Assembly: GCF_013778325.1 (NCBI RefSeq)
Contig: NZ_JACEIB010000001.1
Location: 372,001 to 436,000 of the forward strand
Origin: Sphingomonas chungangi
GTDB lineage: Bacteria; Pseudomonadota; Alphaproteobacteria; Sphingomonadales; Sphingomonadaceae
Length of the DNA: 64,000 nt
Direction: 5' to 3'
Part shown: one piece after another, positions 44,144 through 54,494 of the stretch
Layout: each line of letters begins with the position of its first letter
Numbering within the stretch: the stretch's first letter is position 1
Position numbers and translations under genes: made by a program
Notes under the pieces: model-generated
Seen by the model: only the letters and a program-made list of their open reading frames with translations
Told to the model about the DNA's origin: nothing
Databases searched by the model: none

Positions 44144-45640
44144 ATGATCGCAGCCGCCATCCCAGCAGCTTCCGATGCCACTCCCGCCCGCGCCGTGTTG
44201 CGCTGGGCGCCGGCGCTGCTGATCGCGTTCGCGGCCGTGTGGCGGCAGGCAACGACCTTCCTCGATTGCGACGTCTCGTGGCTGCTGACGGTCTGCGACC
44301 ACCTGCTCGACGGCCAGCGCCTCTACGTGGATATCATCGAGACCAACCCGCCGGCATCGGTGTGGTTGTACCTTCCGGGCGCCGCGCTTGCTCGCGCGAT
44401 CGGCGCGACGCCGGAGTTGGTGACGGCGATCTGGGTGTTCGCGCTTGGGGCGGGGGTGATCGCGTTCGGAGCGTCCATGTTCCGGCGCCGAGAAGCGAGC
44501 AGGGCCTCTGACTTGCGCACGATGCCGTTTGCGGTGGCCCTCGCGGCCTTCTGCTTCCTGCTGCTCCCGGGCTATAGCTTCGCACAGCGCGAGCATGTCG
44601 CGGCGCTGCTGCTGCTCCCGTGGCTGGCGATGTTCGCCGCCCGGATGGAGGACCGCGACACCGGGCGCCTGGCTCCGACCCTCGCGGGTATCGGCGCCGG
44701 GATCGCGATGGCGGTCAAGCCGCATTTCGTCCTCGCCGTGGCGCCACCCCTGATCTTCGCCGCATGGCGCCGGCGCTCGATCCGGGCGCTGTTCGGGGTC
44801 GAGGCCTGGATCGCGGCGGGCGTGGTGATTGCCTACGGAGCCGCCGCCGCGCTCGCCTATCCGCGCTTCTTCACCGAGATGGTGCCGATCCTGCGTGTCG
44901 CCTATCTGCCCTCGCGCATCGGATGGGGCACGTTGCTCCTGCACCCCTGCTTCCTGCTCACCGTGGCGTGCTGGGTGATGACGCTTGCTGTCGCCCCCCG
45001 CCGTGCGACCACCACGCCGCTCGCGCTGCCGCTGCTCGCGTCGGCGGGCTTCACCCTCGCCGCTTTGGTGCAGGCCAAGGGCTATGCCAATCACTTCTAT
45101 CCCGGCCTTGCGCTTGGGCTGTTCACATTGGGAATCGCACTTGCGGGGATGGCGCCGAAGCCCGGCGTGCGGATTGCGGCGTTGCTGGGGATCGGTCTTG
45201 CCAGCCTGTCCTGGCTGGCCTTCCGGCCGGTGCCGGATGTCACGCCACTCGCAGCGCTCATCGAGGCGAAGGTGCCTGCGCATCCTCGCCTCGCGATGAT
45301 CGGCGGGGACCTGTCCGTCGGCCATCCGGTGACGCGCTGGGTGCATGGCGTGTGGGTGCAGCGCCAGCACAACCTCTGGATCAGCGCCAACGCGCCCGGC
45401 ATCCTGCGTTCCGGCCGACCGGATTCGCGGGATCGCGCGGCGCTTGCCGCCGCCGTTGCGATGGACGAGCGCATGCTCGTCGAGGACATCGCGCACGGCC
45501 GCCCGGACGCTGTGCTGGTGCAGGGGCGGGACTGGATGGGCTGGATCGCGACCCACCCCGCGGTGGCGCGTGCGCTCGCCGGCTATCGGCAGGCGGGCTC
45601 GGCGAACGGCACGATCATTCTCGCACGGCCGAATTCTTAG
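44144..45640 (+). CDS. GT-C type membrane glycosyltransferase
   Basis: A 498-residue polytopic protein with about eleven membrane segments. The first large loop has FLDCDVSWLLTVCDHLLDG and YVDIIETNPPASVWLYLPG, the acidic loop typical of ArnT/PMT-like transferases that use polyprenyl-linked sugars. The final ~120 residues form a soluble periplasmic domain. Acceptor unknown. The start at 44144 is a guess; no strong ribosome site is evident. Confidence 0.75.
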   Translation: MIAAAIPAASDATPARAVLRWAPALLIAFAAVWRQATTFLDCDVSWLLTVCDHLLDGQRLYVDIIETNPPASVWLYLPGAALARAIGATPELVTAIWVFALGAGVIAFGASMFRRREASRASDLRTMPFAVALAAFCFLLLPGYSFAQREHVAALLLLPWLAMFAARMEDRDTGRLAPTLAGIGAGIAMAVKPHFVLAVAPPLIFAAWRRRSIRALFGVEAWIAAGVVIAYGAAAALAYPRFFTEMVPILRVAYLPSRIGWGTLLLHPCFLLTVACWVMTLAVAPRRATTTPLALPLLASAGFTLAALVQAKGYANHFYPGLALGLFTLGIALAGMAPKPGVRIAALLGIGLASLSWLAFRPVPDVTPLAALIEAKVPAHPRLAMIGGDLSVGHPVTRWVHGVWVQRQHNLWISANAPGILRSGRPDSRDRAALAAAVAMDERMLVEDIAHGRPDAVLVQGRDWMGWIATHPAVARALAGYRQAGSANGTIILARPNS

Positions 45641-45673
45641 GCTCGGTCGGCATCGGCCAATGGAGGCGTCACA

Positions 45674-46168
45674 ATGAAGATCTGGACATCCTGCGCGATG
45701 GTCGCGCTGGCGATCATGGTTCCGGGCGCCGGCTACGCGGCGGAACCCGGCGCGGAGCAGATCGACCTTGCCCGCAAGGTCCTGATCGCTTCCGGCAACG
45801 ACGCGCGCGTCGCCGCGATCGATCGCGGGTTGGAGATGCAGAATGTGCTGACCCAGGCCCTCAAGGCCCATTTTCCCGATGTCGACGAATCATGGCAGCC
45901 GGCCATTGCCGACGCCGTGCAGGCCGAATTGAAGACGCAGGCGGACCAACTCTTCTCCGAAAACGTGAAGATTTACGCGACCGACTTCACCGCGGCCGAG
46001 CTGAACGAAATGCTGGCATTCTATGCCTCGCCGGGCGGCAGGGCGCTGGTCGCGAAGACGCCGGCCATCGTTCAGGAGAAGATGGCGTGGGGCCGGGCGC
46101 AGGGACAGGCCTCGTTCGCGCGCATGATCGATTCGGTTTGCGCGAAGAAAGCCTGCCCCGAGCACTGA
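45674..46168 (+). CDS. DUF2059 domain exported protein
   Basis: A 164-residue secreted protein: signal peptide MKIWTSCAMVALAIMVPGAG with cleavage near YAA-E, then a helical DUF2059 domain whose conserved core is YATDFTAAELNEMLAFYASP followed by GGRALVAKTPAIVQEKM. Two Cys near the end (SVCAKKACPEH) may pair. Function of the family unknown. GGAGGCG lies upstream of the ATG at 45674. Confidence 0.87.
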   Translation: MKIWTSCAMVALAIMVPGAGYAAEPGAEQIDLARKVLIASGNDARVAAIDRGLEMQNVLTQALKAHFPDVDESWQPAIADAVQAELKTQADQLFSENVKIYATDFTAAELNEMLAFYASPGGRALVAKTPAIVQEKMAWGRAQGQASFARMIDSVCAKKACPEH

Positions 46169-46172
46169 TCCC

Positions 46173-46209
46173 CAAAAGCAAGGCGCCCCGAGGTTTCCCC
46201 CGGGGCGCC
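46173..46209 (-). terminator. Rho-independent-type terminator after glnA
   Basis: A GC-rich stem (GGCGCCCCG at 46182-46190 pairs with CGGGGCGCC at 46201-46209) with a 10-base loop, followed on the minus strand by TTGCTTTTGG. It lies between the converging glnA and DUF2059 genes, and the T-rich side suits glnA transcripts. Confidence 0.75.
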
Positions 46210-46234
46210 CAGCGTCGTTCCGATCCTTAAGAGA

Positions 46235-47647
46235 TCAGCTCGAATAGTACATGTCGTACTCGACCGGCGACGGGGTCATCTCCCAGCGCGCGACGTCGGC
46301 CCACTTCAGCTCGGCATAGGCCTCGATCTGGTCCTTGGTGAACACGCCGCCCTTGAGCAGGAAGTCGTGATCGGCTTCCAGCGAGTTCAGCGCCTCGCGC
46401 AGCGAGCCGCACACGGTCGGGACCTGGGCCAGCTCTTCCGGCGGCAGGTCGTACAGGTTCTTGTCCATCGACTCGCCCGGATGGATCTTGTTCTCGATCC
46501 CGTCGAGGCCGGCCATCAGCAGCGCCGCATAGCAGAGATACGGATTGGCCAGCGCGTCCGGGAAGCGGAACTCGACGCGCTTTGCCTTGGCGCCCGCGCC
46601 GTAGGGGATGCGGCAGGAGGCCGAGCGGTTGCGCGACGAATAGGCGAGCAGCACCGGCGCCTCATAGCCCGGCACCAGACGCTTGTAGCTGTTGGTGGTC
46701 GGGTTGGTGAAGGCATTGAGCGCCTTGGCGTGCTTGATCACGCCGCCGATGAAGTAGAGGCACATGTCGCTGAGGCCGGCATAGCCGTCGCCCGCGAACA
46801 GCGGCTTGCCGCCGTCCCAGATCGACATGTGGGTGTGCATGCCCGAGCCGTTATCCTCCTTGATCGGCTTCGGCATGAAGGTCGCGGTCTTGCCGTAGGC
46901 GTGGGCGACCTGGTGCACGACATACTTGTAGATCTGCATGCGATCGGCGGTGGTCACCAGCGTGCCGAAGGTCAGGCCGAGCTCGTGCTGCGCGGCGGCC
47001 ACCTCATGGTGGTGCTTGTCGCAGGGCAAGCCCATTTCGAGCATGGTCGAGACCATCTCGCCGCGGATGTCGACCGCCGAGTCGACCGGCGCGACCGGGA
47101 AATAGCCGCCCTTGGCGCGCGGACGGTGGCCGAGGTTGCCGCCCTCATATTCGCGGCCGGAATTGCCCGGCAGCTCGATATCGTCGATCTTGTAGTAGCT
47201 CGCCGAATAGGTGTTGGCGAACTGCACGTCGTCGAACATGAAGAACTCGGCCTCGGGGCCGACATAGATCGTGTCGCCGATGCCGGTCGACTGCAGGAAC
47301 GCCTCGGCGCGCTTGGCGGTCGAGCGCGGATCGCGGGCGTAGAGCTCGCCGGTCGAAGGCTCGACGATATCGCACACCAGGATCAGCATCGGGGTGGCCG
47401 AGAAGGGATCAACCCACACCGCGTCCAGATCCGGCTTCAGGATCATGTCGGACTCGTTGATCGCCTTCCAGCCCTCGATCGAGGAGCCGTCGAACATCAG
47501 GCCATCGGTCAGCTCGTCCTCGCCGATCACGCCGGCGACCATGGTCAGGTGCTGCCACTTGCCCTTGGGATCGGTGAAGCGGAGATCGACCCATTCGATC
47601 TCCTTGTCCTTGATGAGCTTCAGAACGTCGGAGGCGTTGTTCGCCAT
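46235..47647 (-). CDS. glnA: Glutamine synthetase, type I
   Basis: A 470-residue GSI-beta enzyme joining ammonia and glutamate with ATP. Signatures: [40 protein letters not shown]-type motif [17 protein letters not shown], and [20 protein letters not shown]. The adenylylation tyrosine is about residue 399 in NLYDLPPEE. The ATG at 47647 follows an AAAGGG site. It is second in a glnB-glnA operon, 39 bases after glnB, the usual nitrogen-control arrangement. Confidence 0.97.
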   Translation of the reverse strand: MANNASDVLKLIKDKEIEWVDLRFTDPKGKWQHLTMVAGVIGEDELTDGLMFDGSSIEGWKAINESDMILKPDLDAVWVDPFSATPMLILVCDIVEPSTGELYARDPRSTAKRAEAFLQSTGIGDTIYVGPEAEFFMFDDVQFANTYSASYYKIDDIELPGNSGREYEGGNLGHRPRAKGGYFPVAPVDSAVDIRGEMVSTMLEMGLPCDKHHHEVAAAQHELGLTFGTLVTTADRMQIYKYVVHQVAHAYGKTATFMPKPIKEDNGSGMHTHMSIWDGGKPLFAGDGYAGLSDMCLYFIGGVIKHAKALNAFTNPTTNSYKRLVPGYEAPVLLAYSSRNRSASCRIPYGAGAKAKRVEFRFPDALANPYLCYAALLMAGLDGIENKIHPGESMDKNLYDLPPEELAQVPTVCGSLREALNSLEADHDFLLKGGVFTKDQIEAYAELKWADVARWEMTPSPVEYDMYYSS

Positions 47648-47686
47648 GATGGGGTGCCCTTTCCCGCTTTGGTTTGAAGGTTGAAC

Positions 47687-48232
<546 letters not shown>

Positions 48233-48234
48233 TC

Positions 48235-48996
48235 ATGACGGACCAGGCTCCCCATGCGATTCTGCTCTGCGCGGGACTCGGCTCGCGGCTGTTGCCGCTG
48301 ACCGCCGACCGCCCGAAATGCCTGATCGAGGTCGGCGGCCGGACGATCCTCGAGCATCAGGTCGAGGCGCTGCGCGCGGCGGGTGTGAGCGGTGTGACGG
48401 TGGTCGGCGGCTATCGCTTCGACCGGCTGGAGGCGTTCGTCGAAGAGCGCTGGGTCGAGGACGAGCGGCCCGAGCTGGTGCTCAATCCCTTCTACGCCAT
48501 CTCCAGCTCGATCGGATCGGTGTGGGCGGCGCGGCATCGGCTGGGGGCGCGCTTCTGCCTGCTCAACGGGGATACGGTGTACGATCCCGCGCTGGTGGCG
48601 GATGGGCTGGCGCGGGTGAAGACCGGCCTCAACCTGTTCGTCGAATCGATCGATGCGCCCGAGCCGGACGACATGCTGGTGCGGATGGACGGCGACAGGG
48701 TGGTGGCCGTTTCCAAGGCGCTGCCGCCGAGCCTCGGCAAGCACCGCTCGCTCGGCTTCGTGACAGGCGACGGGCAGGAGGGTTATGCGGCGGCGCTCGA
48801 CAAGGTGATCCGCGAGGTGGATGGCGCGCAGAGCTTCCATCACGCGATCGTCGATCGGCTGGCGCACGAAGGCGAGGTCCATGCGGTCGCGTTCGAAGGC
48901 GGCCTGTGGACAGAGATCGATCGGCCTGAGGATATCGTGAAATGGGCGGGGGACATCGAGCGCGATCCGCCAGAGGGGAGCGCCGCGGCTCTCTAG
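48235..48996 (+). CDS. Nucleotidyltransferase (sugar/choline-phosphate type)
   Basis: A 253-residue NTP transferase: ILLCAGLGSRLLPLTADRPK CLIEVGG is the G-x-G-x-R nucleotide-binding loop with its conserved lysine, and CLLNGDTVYDP supplies the metal Asp. Resembles phosphocholine/sugar-1-phosphate cytidylyl- or uridylyltransferases (LicC-like). It is followed, after a REP-like repeat, by a CDP-glycerol-glycerophosphotransferase-like gene, suggesting it makes an activated alcohol phosphate for cell-surface decoration. The ATG at 48235 is the family-consistent start. Confidence 0.82.
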   Translation: MTDQAPHAILLCAGLGSRLLPLTADRPKCLIEVGGRTILEHQVEALRAAGVSGVTVVGGYRFDRLEAFVEERWVEDERPELVLNPFYAISSSIGSVWAARHRLGARFCLLNGDTVYDPALVADGLARVKTGLNLFVESIDAPEPDDMLVRMDGDRVVAVSKALPPSLGKHRSLGFVTGDGQEGYAAALDKVIREVDGAQSFHHAIVDRLAHEGEVHAVAFEGGLWTEIDRPEDIVKWAGDIERDPPEGSAAAL

Positions 48997-48998
48997 GG

Positions 48999-49086
48999 CC
49001 GTTCGCACTGAGCTTGTCGAAGCGCTGCCTTTCTCTAGATGACGGAAAAAGGAAGGGCAGGGCTTCGACATGCTCAGCCCGAACGG
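48999..49086. repeat. REP-like inverted repeat, copy 4
   Basis: Inverted units CCGTTCGCACTGAGCTTGTC GAAGCGCTGCC and GGCAGGGCTTCGACATGC TCAGCCCGAACGG enclosing a short AT-richer centre. Same family as those at 10187, 13125 and 30518. It separates the nucleotidyltransferase gene from the phosphotransferase-like gene. Confidence 0.87.
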
Positions 49087-49101
49087 AGTAGGGGGGATCG
49101 C

Positions 49102-50223
49102 ATGAAGCCCCCTCGCGTCGCCTTCCTGTTCCTCGGCGAGACGTTGCTGATCCCGCATCTCTATCCGATCGTCGAGGCGCTGGCCGCCGAGGCGCCCGAT
49201 CTCGACATCGAATGCTGGGTGGCGACCTCGGTGCATGAAGGGCTGCTGTCCGGCTGGCTGAGCGATGCGGGACTCGCGGCCCGCGTCCGGCTGCGTCGGG
49301 TGCCCGGCTTTCTGGATCTGCCGGCGCTGACCCACGGCGAGAACCCGCCGCTGCCGGCCAAGCTGCCGATGTTGGCTCGCCTCGCAGGCTACCTGCTCCG
49401 CGTCGATGCGGTGATATGCGCGGAGCAGACCAGCCTGTGGCTGCCCCGCCTGCTGCCGTTCCTGCGGCGGCGTTTCATCAAGGCGGCGCACGGTGCCGGC
49501 TCGATGATGGCGCGCAGCGATCCCCGCCGTCGCGCCGCACATCATCTGTTGGTGCCAGCCGCGCGCGAAAAGGGGCGGCTGGTCGATGTCGGCGTGCCGT
49601 CGGAACGGATCGTCGTCGTCGGGTATGTGAAGGCCGGATTTCGCGGCCTCGCTCACCCACCTAGGCTGTTCGCGGACGATCGGCCGGTGATCGTTTACGC
49701 TCCGCACTGGCAGCGCCATCGCTCGTCCTGGTGGGCGTGGGGGCGGCAGATTGTAGACATGCTGGCGCAGCAGGGCCGCCTCAACGTCATCCTTGCGCCG
49801 CACCAGCGGCTCGTCGAGAAGGCGCCCGAGGTGCGCGAGGTGCTGGCGGCGGTGGCGCACCTGCCGCACCTCCACACCGATCTCGACAGCTTCGCGATGG
49901 TCGACGGCAGCTATATGGGCGCGGCCGACCTCTATCTGGGCGATACCTCCAGCCAGGTGGTGGAATTCCTGATGCGCCCGCGCCCGTGCGTGTTCCTGAA
50001 CCCGGAGCGCGTCGATTGGCGGGCGACCGATGATCACGATTTCTGGGCCTGCGGAGAAGTCGTGGACCGGCTCGACGCGCTGCCCGAGGCGCTGGCGCGC
50101 GCACGGGCCGAGCATCCGCGCTACCAGGCCGAGCAACGCGGCTTCGCCACCGATGCGCTGGGGGATGCCAGCCCGGAAGCGGCGCACCGTGCGGCGAGAG
50201 CGGTGATCGCGGCGTTGAAATGA
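49102..50223 (+). CDS. CDP-glycerol glycerophosphotransferase-like protein
   Basis: A 373-residue GT-B-like protein resembling TagB/TagF-type polyol-phosphate transferases: [37 protein letters not shown], then [20 protein letters not shown], which is the D-x-S-S nucleotide-phosphate region, and [11 protein letters not shown]. The ATG at 49102 follows GGGGGGAT; an ATG at 49039 would lie in the repeat. Likely transfers an activated alcohol phosphate to a surface glycan, with the upstream nucleotidyltransferase making the donor. Endonuclease V overlaps its stop. Confidence 0.78.
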   Translation: MKPPRVAFLFLGETLLIPHLYPIVEALAAEAPDLDIECWVATSVHEGLLSGWLSDAGLAARVRLRRVPGFLDLPALTHGENPPLPAKLPMLARLAGYLLRVDAVICAEQTSLWLPRLLPFLRRRFIKAAHGAGSMMARSDPRRRAAHHLLVPAAREKGRLVDVGVPSERIVVVGYVKAGFRGLAHPPRLFADDRPVIVYAPHWQRHRSSWWAWGRQIVDMLAQQGRLNVILAPHQRLVEKAPEVREVLAAVAHLPHLHTDLDSFAMVDGSYMGAADLYLGDTSSQVVEFLMRPRPCVFLNPERVDWRATDDHDFWACGEVVDRLDALPEALARARAEHPRYQAEQRGFATDALGDASPEAAHRAARAVIAALK

Positions 50224-50906
50224 GGGAAGATTGGCTCAATCCGCCGACGCTGCGCGAAGCCACTGTCGCGCAGCGCGAGATTGCCGAAGCCTGCGAAACG
50301 CGAGACCGGATCGGCCCCGTCCGCCTGATCGCCGGTGCCGATACCTCGATGAAGTGGCGCGATTCCAGGGGCCCGATCCACGCTGCCGTCGCTTTGCAGC
50401 GCTGGCCCGAACGGGCGCCGCTGCCCGCCGCGACCGCCACCCGCATTCCGCCCTTCGCCTATGTGCCGGGCTATCTCGGCTTTCGCGAGGCGCCTGCCTT
50501 GCTGGCGGCGTGGGAATCTCTTCCGGAAAAACCAGACCTTCTCTTCGTCGATGGCCATGGCCGCGCGCACCCGCGCCGTTGCGGGATCGCGACGCACCTC
50601 GGCGTGTTGCTCGACGTGCCCGCGATCGGGGTCGCCAAGTCGATCCTGTGCGGTCGTGTCGAGGGCGATCTGGGCGAGGAACCGGGATCGGCCGCGCCGC
50701 TTGTCGACCGTGGCGAGGTGGTGGCCATGGCGATCAGGACGCGGGCGAGGGCGCTGCCTGTCTATGTCGGGATTGGCCATCGCGTCTCGCTGGAGACGGC
50801 GGTGGAATGGGTGCTGGCCTTGAGCGAAGGCCGCCGCCTGCCGCTCCCGACGCGCCTCGCCCACGATGCGGCGAACGCGGCGCGACGGGAGTATGCCAGC
50901 ATTTAG
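50220..50906 (+). CDS. nfi: Endonuclease V
   Basis: A 228-residue deoxyinosine 3' endonuclease that starts repair of deaminated adenine. Motifs: [11 protein letters not shown] (catalytic Asp), [20 protein letters not shown] (Glu) and [20 protein letters not shown] (Asp and the invariant DGxGxxHPRxxG). The C-terminal [13 protein letters not shown] is typical. ATGA overlap with the preceding transferase gene, an unrelated function, so coupling may be incidental. Convergent with the peroxiredoxin gene, sharing four bases. Confidence 0.93.
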   Translation: MREDWLNPPTLREATVAQREIAEACETRDRIGPVRLIAGADTSMKWRDSRGPIHAAVALQRWPERAPLPAATATRIPPFAYVPGYLGFREAPALLAAWESLPEKPDLLFVDGHGRAHPRRCGIATHLGVLLDVPAIGVAKSILCGRVEGDLGEEPGSAAPLVDRGEVVAMAIRTRARALPVYVGIGHRVSLETAVEWVLALSEGRRLPLPTRLAHDAANAARREYASI

Positions 50907-51439
50907 CCCTTATGCGCGGCCTTCCACTGCTTCACCGCGTCCATCGTGCCGGTGACGTGGCCGCTTGGGTCCATCGCCGAGTAAGCGAAGATCACCTTGC
51001 CGTCGGGCGCGATCACGTAGCTGGTGCGGTTGGCGCGCGCCGTGGTGGCGAGCTTTACGTCGTAATCGGAGATCACCTGCGGGCTCGCCGCGCCGACCGC
51101 GAACTTGTTGCGGCATTCGGTGGTCGAGAATTTGTTCAGCACGTCGATCGAATCGGCCGACATGCCGATCACCGTCGCGCCGAGCTTCTTGAAGTCGTCG
51201 CTGGCGGCAGCGAAGTCGTGCGCTTCCACGGTGCAGCCCGGCGTGAAGGCGGCAGGGTAGAAATAGAGCACCACCGGCCCCTTCTTGAGCGCGGCCTTGA
51301 GATCGAACGGCATCGCCTTGCCGGCGAGACTCGCCTGCGTCGAGAATTCCGGCGCATCGGCGCCCACCGACAGCGCGGCGAAAGCCGGCGCGGCGCAGAA
51401 GGCGAGGGCGGCGGCGGCCGGGTACAGGCTGAACTTCAT
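50903..51439 (-). CDS. Exported peroxiredoxin (AhpC/TSA-type), copy 1
   Basis: A 178-residue thiol peroxidase with a signal peptide ([20 protein letters not shown], cleavage near AFA-A). The peroxidatic Cys69 is in [14 protein letters not shown], and a second Cys109 in [10 protein letters not shown] is a likely resolving residue. [20 protein letters not shown] is the family's end region. Probably removes peroxides in the periplasm, reduced by an exported thiol partner. A close paralogue is at 63530-64000. ATG at 51439 after CGGAGTG. Confidence 0.9.
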   Translation of the reverse strand: MKFSLYPAAAALAFCAAPAFAALSVGADAPEFSTQASLAGKAMPFDLKAALKKGPVVLYFYPAAFTPGCTVEAHDFAAASDDFKKLGATVIGMSADSIDVLNKFSTTECRNKFAVGAASPQVISDYDVKLATTARANRTSYVIAPDGKVIFAYSAMDPSGHVTGTMDAVKQWKAAHKG

Positions 51440-51459
51440 TCTGGGCACTCCGAGAGAGA

Positions 51460-52287
51460 TCAGGCGTAGGGCGGATGATCCAGCCCCGCAGGACTCTTCG
51501 TGAAGATGCGGCATCCGGTTTCAGTGATGCCGATCGAATGTTCAAATTGTGCCGAGAGCGAGCGGTCGCGCGTCACCGCCGTCCAGCCGTCGTCCAGCAT
51601 CTTCACGTCGGGTCGGCCGATGTTGATCATCGGCTCGATCGTGAAGATCATGCCGGGCTTCAGCTCCGGCCCGCTGCCGGGGCGGCCGACATGCACCACC
51701 TCGGGCGCATCGTGGAACACGCGACCGACGCCGTGCCCGCAGAAATCGCGTACCACGCCGTAGCGATGCTTCTCGGCATGGGCCTGGATTGCGTGGCTGA
51801 TGTCGCCGAGGCGATTGCCGGGCCTCGCCTGCTCGATGCCGAGCATCAGGCATTCGTAGGTCACGTCGACCAGCCGCTTCGCCTTGATCGGCACGTTGCC
51901 GACCAGGAACATGCGACTGGTGTCGCCGTGCCAGCCGTCCAGCACCGGAGTCACGTCGATATTGACGATGTCGCCGTCCTTCAGCGTCTTGTCGCCGGGG
52001 ATGCCGTGGCACACGACGTGGTTGATCGAGGTGCAGCAGCTCTTGGTGAAGCCACGATAGCCGAGCGTGCCGGGCACCGCGCCCGCATCCAGCGTCATGC
52101 GCCGCACGATGTCGTCGAGCGCCTCGGTGGTGACGCCGGGCACGACATGCGGCACCAGCGCATCGAGGATCGAAGCGGCGAGCTGGCCGGCGGCGTGCAT
52201 GCCCTCGAAGGCGGTCTCGTCATAGAGCTTGATCGCGCCATCGCGCTCGATCGGGTCGTCGGCGGTCACGGTGATATACTGGGTCAT
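51460..52287 (-). CDS. map: Methionine aminopeptidase, type I
   Basis: About 275 residues; removes the first Met from new proteins. All metal ligands can be seen in family motifs: NIDVTPVLDGWHGDTSRMF (two Asp), FCGHGVGRVFHDAP (His), FTIEPMIN (Glu) and QFEHSIGITETG (Glu). TSINHVVCHGIP is the substrate-site segment. The ATG at 52287 begins MTQYITVTADDPIERDG; an ATG at 52296 would add three residues. Divergent from the CinA-type gene 47 bases away. Confidence 0.95.
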   Translation of the reverse strand: MTQYITVTADDPIERDGAIKLYDETAFEGMHAAGQLAASILDALVPHVVPGVTTEALDDIVRRMTLDAGAVPGTLGYRGFTKSCCTSINHVVCHGIPGDKTLKDGDIVNIDVTPVLDGWHGDTSRMFLVGNVPIKAKRLVDVTYECLMLGIEQARPGNRLGDISHAIQAHAEKHRYGVVRDFCGHGVGRVFHDAPEVVHVGRPGSGPELKPGMIFTIEPMINIGRPDVKMLDDGWTAVTRDRSLSAQFEHSIGITETGCRIFTKSPAGLDHPPYA

Positions 52288-52334
52288 CCGCGCCATATAG
52301 CGCTTGTCGGGCGTCCGCGCTATGGCGGCCCGCG

Positions 52335-53093
52335 ATGGACGACACGCGCATCTGGACCGCCGGCATCGTGGTGATCGGCGACGAAATCCTCTCGGGCCGG
52401 ACGCAGGACAGGAACGTCGCCCAGATCGGCCTGTGGCTGAACCTCCAGGGCATCCGCCTGAGGGAGGTGCGCGTCGTCGCCGACGACATGGCCGCGATCG
52501 CCGAGGCCGTGACGACGCTGGCGGGTCGCAACGACTACTGCTTCACCACCGGCGGCATCGGTCCCACTCACGACGACATCACGGTGGACGCGATCGCCGC
52601 CGCCTACGGCCTCGGCGTCGAGGTGCATCCCCGCGCGCGGCAGGTGCTGGAGAATTATTACGGATCGCGCGGCGGTCTCACCGAGGCGCGGCTGCGCATG
52701 GCCCGCGTGCCGGCGGGCGCCAGCCTGATCGAGAACCGCATCTCAGGCGCGCCCGGCATCCGGCTCGACAATATCTTCATCCTCGCCGGTGTACCGCATA
52801 TCGCCGGCCAGATGATCGACGCGCTGACCGGCACGCTTCCGGGCGGCAAGCCATTGCTCTCCACGACGCTCGGCTGCTGGGTTCCCGAGAGCGAGGTGGC
52901 CGACATCCTGCGCCACGCCGAGAGGACCCACGAGGGCTGTCAGATCGGCAGCTACCCCTTCTTCCGCGAGGGCAAGGTCGGCGCGAACTTCGTGATCCGC
53001 TCCACCGAGGCGGACGGGCTGGAACGATGCGCGGCCGATCTCGCCGCCGAACTTGCGGATGTCGGCTTCGAGACGGTGCCGGGAGGGATCTAG
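52335..53093 (+). CDS. CinA/MoaB-type molybdopterin-binding domain protein
   Basis: A 252-residue protein matching the N-terminal domain of CinA (competence/damage-inducible protein A) and molybdopterin-binding proteins: GIVVIGDEILSGRTQDRNVA, then FTTGGIGPTHDDITVDAIAA, and GAPGIRLDNIFILAGVP. It lacks the C-terminal nicotinamide-nucleotide amidase domain of full CinA, as many alphaproteobacterial members do. Possibly an ADP-ribose or NMN-related hydrolase; not established here. It converges with the MFS gene, sharing four bases. Confidence 0.88.
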   Translation: MDDTRIWTAGIVVIGDEILSGRTQDRNVAQIGLWLNLQGIRLREVRVVADDMAAIAEAVTTLAGRNDYCFTTGGIGPTHDDITVDAIAAAYGLGVEVHPRARQVLENYYGSRGGLTEARLRMARVPAGASLIENRISGAPGIRLDNIFILAGVPHIAGQMIDALTGTLPGGKPLLSTTLGCWVPESEVADILRHAERTHEGCQIGSYPFFREGKVGANFVIRSTEADGLERCAADLAAELADVGFETVPGGI

Positions 53094-54352
53094 GCTGGCT
53101 GCGGCTCCGCCTTCGGCGTCATCGCGATGATCGCCATCGTCACGAAACCCATCACCGTCGACACCGCGAAGGCCGCGCCGGGAAAATAGAAGGGCGTGTG
53201 CGGCCCGGTAAAATAGGCCAACGGCTGGGCCAGCAGGAAAGGCCCGAGGATCGCCGCCATCGCCGCTACGCTGGCGTTCATGCCCTGCAGCTCGCCCTGC
53301 TGGTTCCCCGCGACGCGTTTAGACATCATCGCCATCAGCGACGGCTGAACCACGCTCTGCAGCGCGGTGCAGAGCAGCAGGCAGAACGCCACCCATTCGT
53401 TGCGGATCACCGCATAGCCCGCGAAGAGCAGGGTGGCGCAGGTGACGCCGAACATCACCGCTCGCCGTTCGCCCAGCCGCTTCACGATCCGTCCGACCAG
53501 CAGCAATTGGCCCATCGCCATCCCTATGCCGGCGATCGCCAGCGACACGCCGACCAGCGTGCTCGACCAGCCGAAGCTGGCGATCGCGTAATAGGACCAT
53601 GTGACCGGGTAGACCATCCCGGCCAGCTGCCAGAAGAAATAGGCGACGAGCAAGGGCAGCACGGCCCCGGCACGGCCGAGCGCACGCAGCGCGCCGAGCG
53701 GGTTCAGCCGCCCGATGTCGAGCGAGCGCCGCTGATCGGGCGACAGCGTCTCGGGGAAGACGGTGAGGCCATAGACGAAATTGCAGGCGGCGAGCGCGGC
53801 CGCAGCGTAGAAGGGCGCGCGCGGCCCCAGCGCGCCGAGCAGGCCGCCGATTGCCGGGCCGACGACGAAGCCGATGCCGAAGGCGGCGCCGATCCACCCG
53901 AACACCTTCGCGCGGTCTTCCTCGCCCGATATGTCGGCGAGCGCCGCCATCGCCGGGCCGTAAGAAGCGCCGAAGATGCCGGCCAGGAAGCGGCCGAGGA
54001 ACAGCCAGCCGATGGTGGGCGAAAAGCCGACGATGGCATAGTCGATCGCCAGTCCGCCGAGCGCGCCGAGCAGCACCGGTCGCCGCCCGAAGCGATCGCC
54101 CAGTCCGCCCACCAGCGGCCCGCACAGAAACTGCATCGCGGCATACACCTGCCACAGCCACCCGCCGATCCGTGTCGCATCGGACAGCGTGCCGTGATCG
54201 AGCTTCATCACCAGTGCGGGCATTACCGGCAGCACGATGCCGAAGCCGATCGCATCGATGAAGATCGTCGCCGCCACGAATCGCGCGGCACGGGCGGGAT
54301 CGGGCCGGGCGGTTGCAGGTATCGCGATCGGGGGCTCTCCGGGGCGGGTCAT
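53090..54352 (-). CDS. TCR/Tet-type MFS transporter
   Basis: A 420-residue twelve-segment major facilitator. VAATIFIDAIGFGIVLPVMP starts segment 1; the loop 2-3 motif GGLGDRFGRRPVLLGALGGL is the proton-antiporter signature; GRFLAGIFGASYGPAMAALA and DISGEEDRAKVFGWIGAAFG are typical of the tetracycline-pump subgroup. Such proteins often export drugs, but specificity cannot be read from sequence. No tetR-type regulator is adjacent. Start ATG at 54352. Confidence 0.9.
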   Translation of the reverse strand: MTRPGEPPIAIPATARPDPARAARFVAATIFIDAIGFGIVLPVMPALVMKLDHGTLSDATRIGGWLWQVYAAMQFLCGPLVGGLGDRFGRRPVLLGALGGLAIDYAIVGFSPTIGWLFLGRFLAGIFGASYGPAMAALADISGEEDRAKVFGWIGAAFGIGFVVGPAIGGLLGALGPRAPFYAAAALAACNFVYGLTVFPETLSPDQRRSLDIGRLNPLGALRALGRAGAVLPLLVAYFFWQLAGMVYPVTWSYYAIASFGWSSTLVGVSLAIAGIGMAMGQLLLVGRIVKRLGERRAVMFGVTCATLLFAGYAVIRNEWVAFCLLLCTALQSVVQPSLMAMMSKRVAGNQQGELQGMNASVAAMAAILGPFLLAQPLAYFTGPHTPFYFPGAAFAVSTVMGFVTMAIIAMTPKAEPQPA

Positions 54353-54420
54353 ACTCGCCTTCTAGCGCGGATCGGGCCGACCATCTTCGATGAAACGCAT
54401 CAGGTTCAGTGAATTGCCGC

Positions 54421-54494
54421 TGGAGCGGGTGAAGGGAATCGAACCCTCGTCGTAAGCTTGGGAAGCTTCTGCTCTACCATTGAGCTACACCCGC
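54421..54494 (-). tRNA. tRNA-Gly (anticodon CCC)
   Basis: Reading the minus strand: acceptor GCGGGTG, D-arm GCTC-AATGGTA-GAGC, anticodon loop TTCCCAA (anticodon CCC), T-arm with TTCGATT, closing CACCCGC, discriminator T and an encoded CCA end (54423-54421). 74 bases including CCA. All arms pair apart from a mismatch at the top of the anticodon stem. A possible integrase fragment overlaps the 5' end. Confidence 0.95.

Noticed and set aside
49039-49101. Alternative ATG at 49039 for the glycerophosphotransferase-like gene
   Set aside because: The extra residues would be encoded by the REP-like repeat, and a better ribosome site precedes the ATG at 49102.
52304-54412. A 702-residue plus-strand frame over the CinA-type and Tet-type genes
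   Set aside because: Antisense to a clear MFS gene and out of frame with the CinA-type gene; composition is shadow-like.
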